From Acetobacteraceae bacterium (GTDB lineage: Bacteria; Pseudomonadota; Alphaproteobacteria; Acetobacterales; Acetobacteraceae), in NCBI GenBank assembly GCA_947446625.1, contig CANFIE010000223.1, positions 1 to 6,741 on the forward strand: a stretch of 6,741 nucleotides of DNA, read 5' to 3'. Every line of letters begins with the position of its first letter. Position 1 is the first letter of the stretch. The translations under genes and the position numbers were made by a program. A model generated the notes under the pieces. The model made no database searches. It was not told the origin of the DNA and saw only the letters and a program-made list of their open reading frames with translations. Shown one piece after another: positions 4,776 to 6,741 of the stretch.

Positions 4776-6741
4776 ATGGCCGATCTTGCCGCTGAAACCC
4801 GCGCCGCCCGCCGGCGCCTCGTCTTTTCCGGCCTGGGCATTGTCGCCGCGCTGGTGCTGGCCATTGGCGTCAACCTGGTGGCGGAACGCCTGCTGCCCCG
4901 CGCCCGCGTGGACCTGACGCAAACCCGGCTCTACACGCTCAGCGAGGGCACCAAGTCGGTCCTCTCGGGCCTGCGAGACCCCGTCACGCTGCGGCTGTTC
5001 TATTCCCGCCGCCTGGGTGCCGAAATCCCCACCTACGGCGCCTATGCCGACCGCGTGCGGGAAATCCTTGGCGAATATGTCTCCCGCTCCGGCGGCAAGC
5101 TGAAGCTGGAGATCTTTGATCCCGAGCCCTTCAGCGAAACCGAAGACCGCGCCATGGGCTACGGGCTGCAAGGCGTCCCGCTCGACCAGGGCGGCGAGCA
5201 GGTCTGGTTCGGCCTGGTCGCCGCCAACCTGGTTGACGAGGAACGCAGCATCCCGTTCTTCCAGCCCGAGCGTGAACGCTTCCTGGAATACGACCTCACC
5301 CGCCTGGTCTGGGAACTCTCCAGCCCGCGCCGCCCGGTGGTTGGCGTCATGTCCAGCCTGCCGCTGAACGGTGACCCGCGCATGGCCATGATGCGCCAGG
5401 GCGGCGGCCAGCCGGCCGTGGTGATGCAGCAGTTGCGCCAGTTCTTCACGGTGCGCGACGTGGCGCTTGATACGCAGATGATCGACGCCGACGTGCAGGT
5501 GCTGCTGGTGGCCCATGCCCAGCGGCTGACCGATGCGGCGCAATACGCCATCGACCAGTTCGTCATGCGCGGCGGCAAGCTCATCGCCATGGTGGACCCG
5601 CATTCGGAAAGCCAGGCCAGCCGCCCCGGCCCCAATGGCCAGCCGCCCACCGAAACCAGCTCCGCGCTGGACCGGCTGCTGCACGCCTATGGCCTGGAAA
5701 CCCCCAGCGACAAGGTGGTGCTGGACCTGCGCGGCGCCTGGCGCGTGCGCGCCAACCCCACCGACCGGGTGCAGGCGGTGGACTACGTCGCCTGGTACAA
5801 CCTCACCGCCGACAGCCTGAACCGCACCGAAGTCACCACCGCCCAGCTCGACCAGGTCACCCTGGCCTCGGCTGGCGAGGTCCGGCGGCGCGAGGGCAGC
5901 ACGCTGGAATTCACCCCCCTGCTCACCACCTCGGCGCAGTCCATGCTGGCCGATGTGGCGCTGGTGAAGACCAACCCCAACCCGGTGCGCCTGCTGGCCG
6001 ATTTCCGCCCCGACGGCCAGCGCCGCGTGCTGATGGCCCGGCTGCGCGGCGAACTCCGCAGCGCCTTCCCCGAAGGCCCGCCCGCCCTGGCCGAGGGCCA
6101 GACCCGGCCGGAAGGCTTCCCCGCCCATCTCGCCGCCAGCCAGGGCCCGGCCAATTTCGTGGTGGCGAATGACAGCGACATCCTGGAGGACCGCTACTGG
6201 GTCCGCGTGCAGGAATTCTTCGGCCAGCAGGTCGCCCAGCCTATCAGCAACAACGGCGTCCTCATCTCCAACCTGCTGGATACCTTGAGCGGCTCCGACG
6301 CCCTCATCAGCCTGCGCTCTCGCGGTGAAAGCCAGCGCCCGTTCGAGCTGGTGGAGAACATCCGCCGCAATGCCGATGCCCAGTACCGCCAGACCGAACG
6401 CGGCCTGCAGCAGCGGCTGGAGGATACCGAGAAGCGCCTGCGCGAACTGCGCCAGGGCAGCACCGCCCCCGGCGCCACCCCGCCGGCGGCCGGTGAGCGC
6501 AACCAGGCGCAGCAGGCCGTCATCACCCCGGAACAGCGGGCCGAGATCGACAGCGCCCGCGCCGAGATCCTGCGCACCCGCCGCCAGCTGCGCGCCGTGC
6601 AACTGGAACTGCGCCGCGACATTGAAGGGCTGGAGACGATGCTGCGCGTCGTCAACATCGCCCTGGTGCCGGCGCTGCTCACCATCTTCGCCATCGGCCT
6701 GGCCGTGGTGCGGCAGCGCCGCCGCGCCGCCGCCCGCGCCT
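4776..6741 (+). CDS. GldG-family ABC auxiliary protein (ABC_transp_aux), 3' end just outside window
   Basis: This is the third component of the gliding-type ABC complex, a membrane-anchored protein with a large periplasmic part. The frame is open from ATG 4776 to the window edge, 655 codons, which is about full family length, so the stop is probably only a few codons away. A basic N-terminus (RAARRRL) precedes a first membrane helix (about 15-36). Next comes the family's conserved RVDLTQTRLYTLSEGTK (44-60), then the auxiliary domain (roughly 45-310) with VTLRLFYS, PRRPVVGVMSSLPL and GGKLIAMVDP stretches. The C-terminal part has two charged helices likely to be a coiled coil (about 528-560 and 585-620), split by a Pro/Ala/Gly-rich linker (561-574). 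A second membrane helix (about 625-645) and an Arg-rich cytoplasmic tail end the visible part. The biochemical role is unknown in the family. It follows the permease by 142 bases, with the hairpin between them. In related operons a DUF4340 protein gene often comes next; that would be outside the window. Confidence 0.92.
   Translation, partial: MADLAAETRAARRRLVFSGLGIVAALVLAIGVNLVAERLLPRARVDLTQTRLYTLSEGTKSVLSGLRDPVTLRLFYSRRLGAEIPTYGAYADRVREILGEYVSRSGGKLKLEIFDPEPFSETEDRAMGYGLQGVPLDQGGEQVWFGLVAANLVDEERSIPFFQPERERFLEYDLTRLVWELSSPRRPVVGVMSSLPLNGDPRMAMMRQGGGQPAVVMQQLRQFFTVRDVALDTQMIDADVQVLLVAHAQRLTDAAQYAIDQFVMRGGKLIAMVDPHSESQASRPGPNGQPPTETSSALDRLLHAYGLETPSDKVVLDLRGAWRVRANPTDRVQAVDYVAWYNLTADSLNRTEVTTAQLDQVTLASAGEVRRREGSTLEFTPLLTTSAQSMLADVALVKTNPNPVRLLADFRPDGQRRVLMARLRGELRSAFPEGPPALAEGQTRPEGFPAHLAASQGPANFVVANDSDILEDRYWVRVQEFFGQQVAQPISNNGVLISNLLDTLSGSDALISLRSRGESQRPFELVENIRRNADAQYRQTERGLQQRLEDTEKRLRELRQGSTAPGATPPAAGERNQAQQAVITPEQRAEIDSARAEILRTRRQLRAVQLELRRDIEGLETMLRVVNIALVPALLTIFAIGLAVVRQRRRAAARA

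Noticed and set aside
4689..6602. A 637-codon open frame on the minus strand, opposite the GldG-like gene
   Set aside because: It is antisense to a gene with clear family motifs and is rich in Gly, Ala, His and Gln, the typical product of reading GC-rich, third-position-biased codons backwards. It has no recognisable domain.

Overview
The window looks like a core chromosomal region of a GC-rich alphaproteobacterium, most likely of the Rhodospirillales type. The reasons are strongly G/C-ending codons in every gene, the mfd-sdhE pair transcribed away from recG (an arrangement I know from that group), and protein sequences of alphaproteobacterial style. The placement is inference from gene content and order; there is no rRNA or other marker gene. 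I see no tRNA, insertion sequence, CRISPR array, prophage piece or integration scar.

Layout. Bases 1-485, minus strand: 5' part of mfd (transcription-repair coupling factor), running off the left edge. Bases 486-860, minus strand: sdhE (succinate dehydrogenase flavinylation factor), whose stop codon directly abuts the mfd start in the same frame. Bases 861-897 are a 37-bp divergent gap. Bases 898-3015, plus strand: complete recG. After a 65-bp gap comes a plus-strand gliding-type ABC cassette: ATPase (3081-3815), six-helix permease (3815-4633, overlapping the ATPase stop by one base) and a GldG-family auxiliary membrane protein (4776 to the right edge, almost complete). The 142-bp gap between permease and GldG-like gene holds a very strong imperfect hairpin (4639-4680). 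No gene-free stretch exceeds 142 bp.

How they work together. RecG and Mfd both deal with blocked replication or transcription and DNA repair, but they are transcribed divergently; sdhE serves respiratory complex II and seems to be a neighbour by history rather than function. The three ABC genes very probably form one complex: a cytoplasmic ATPase, a membrane permease, and a membrane-anchored periplasmic protein with a sugar-binding-like/auxiliary domain. Homologues in Bacteroidetes (GldA, GldF, GldG) are linked to gliding motility, but the cassette is also widespread in non-gliding Proteobacteria, where its substrate is unknown.

I do not find a clearly new system. The points most worth a second look are the intra-operon hairpin, the in-frame zero-gap sdhE/mfd junction, the unusual recG start region, and the uncharacterised ABC cassette.
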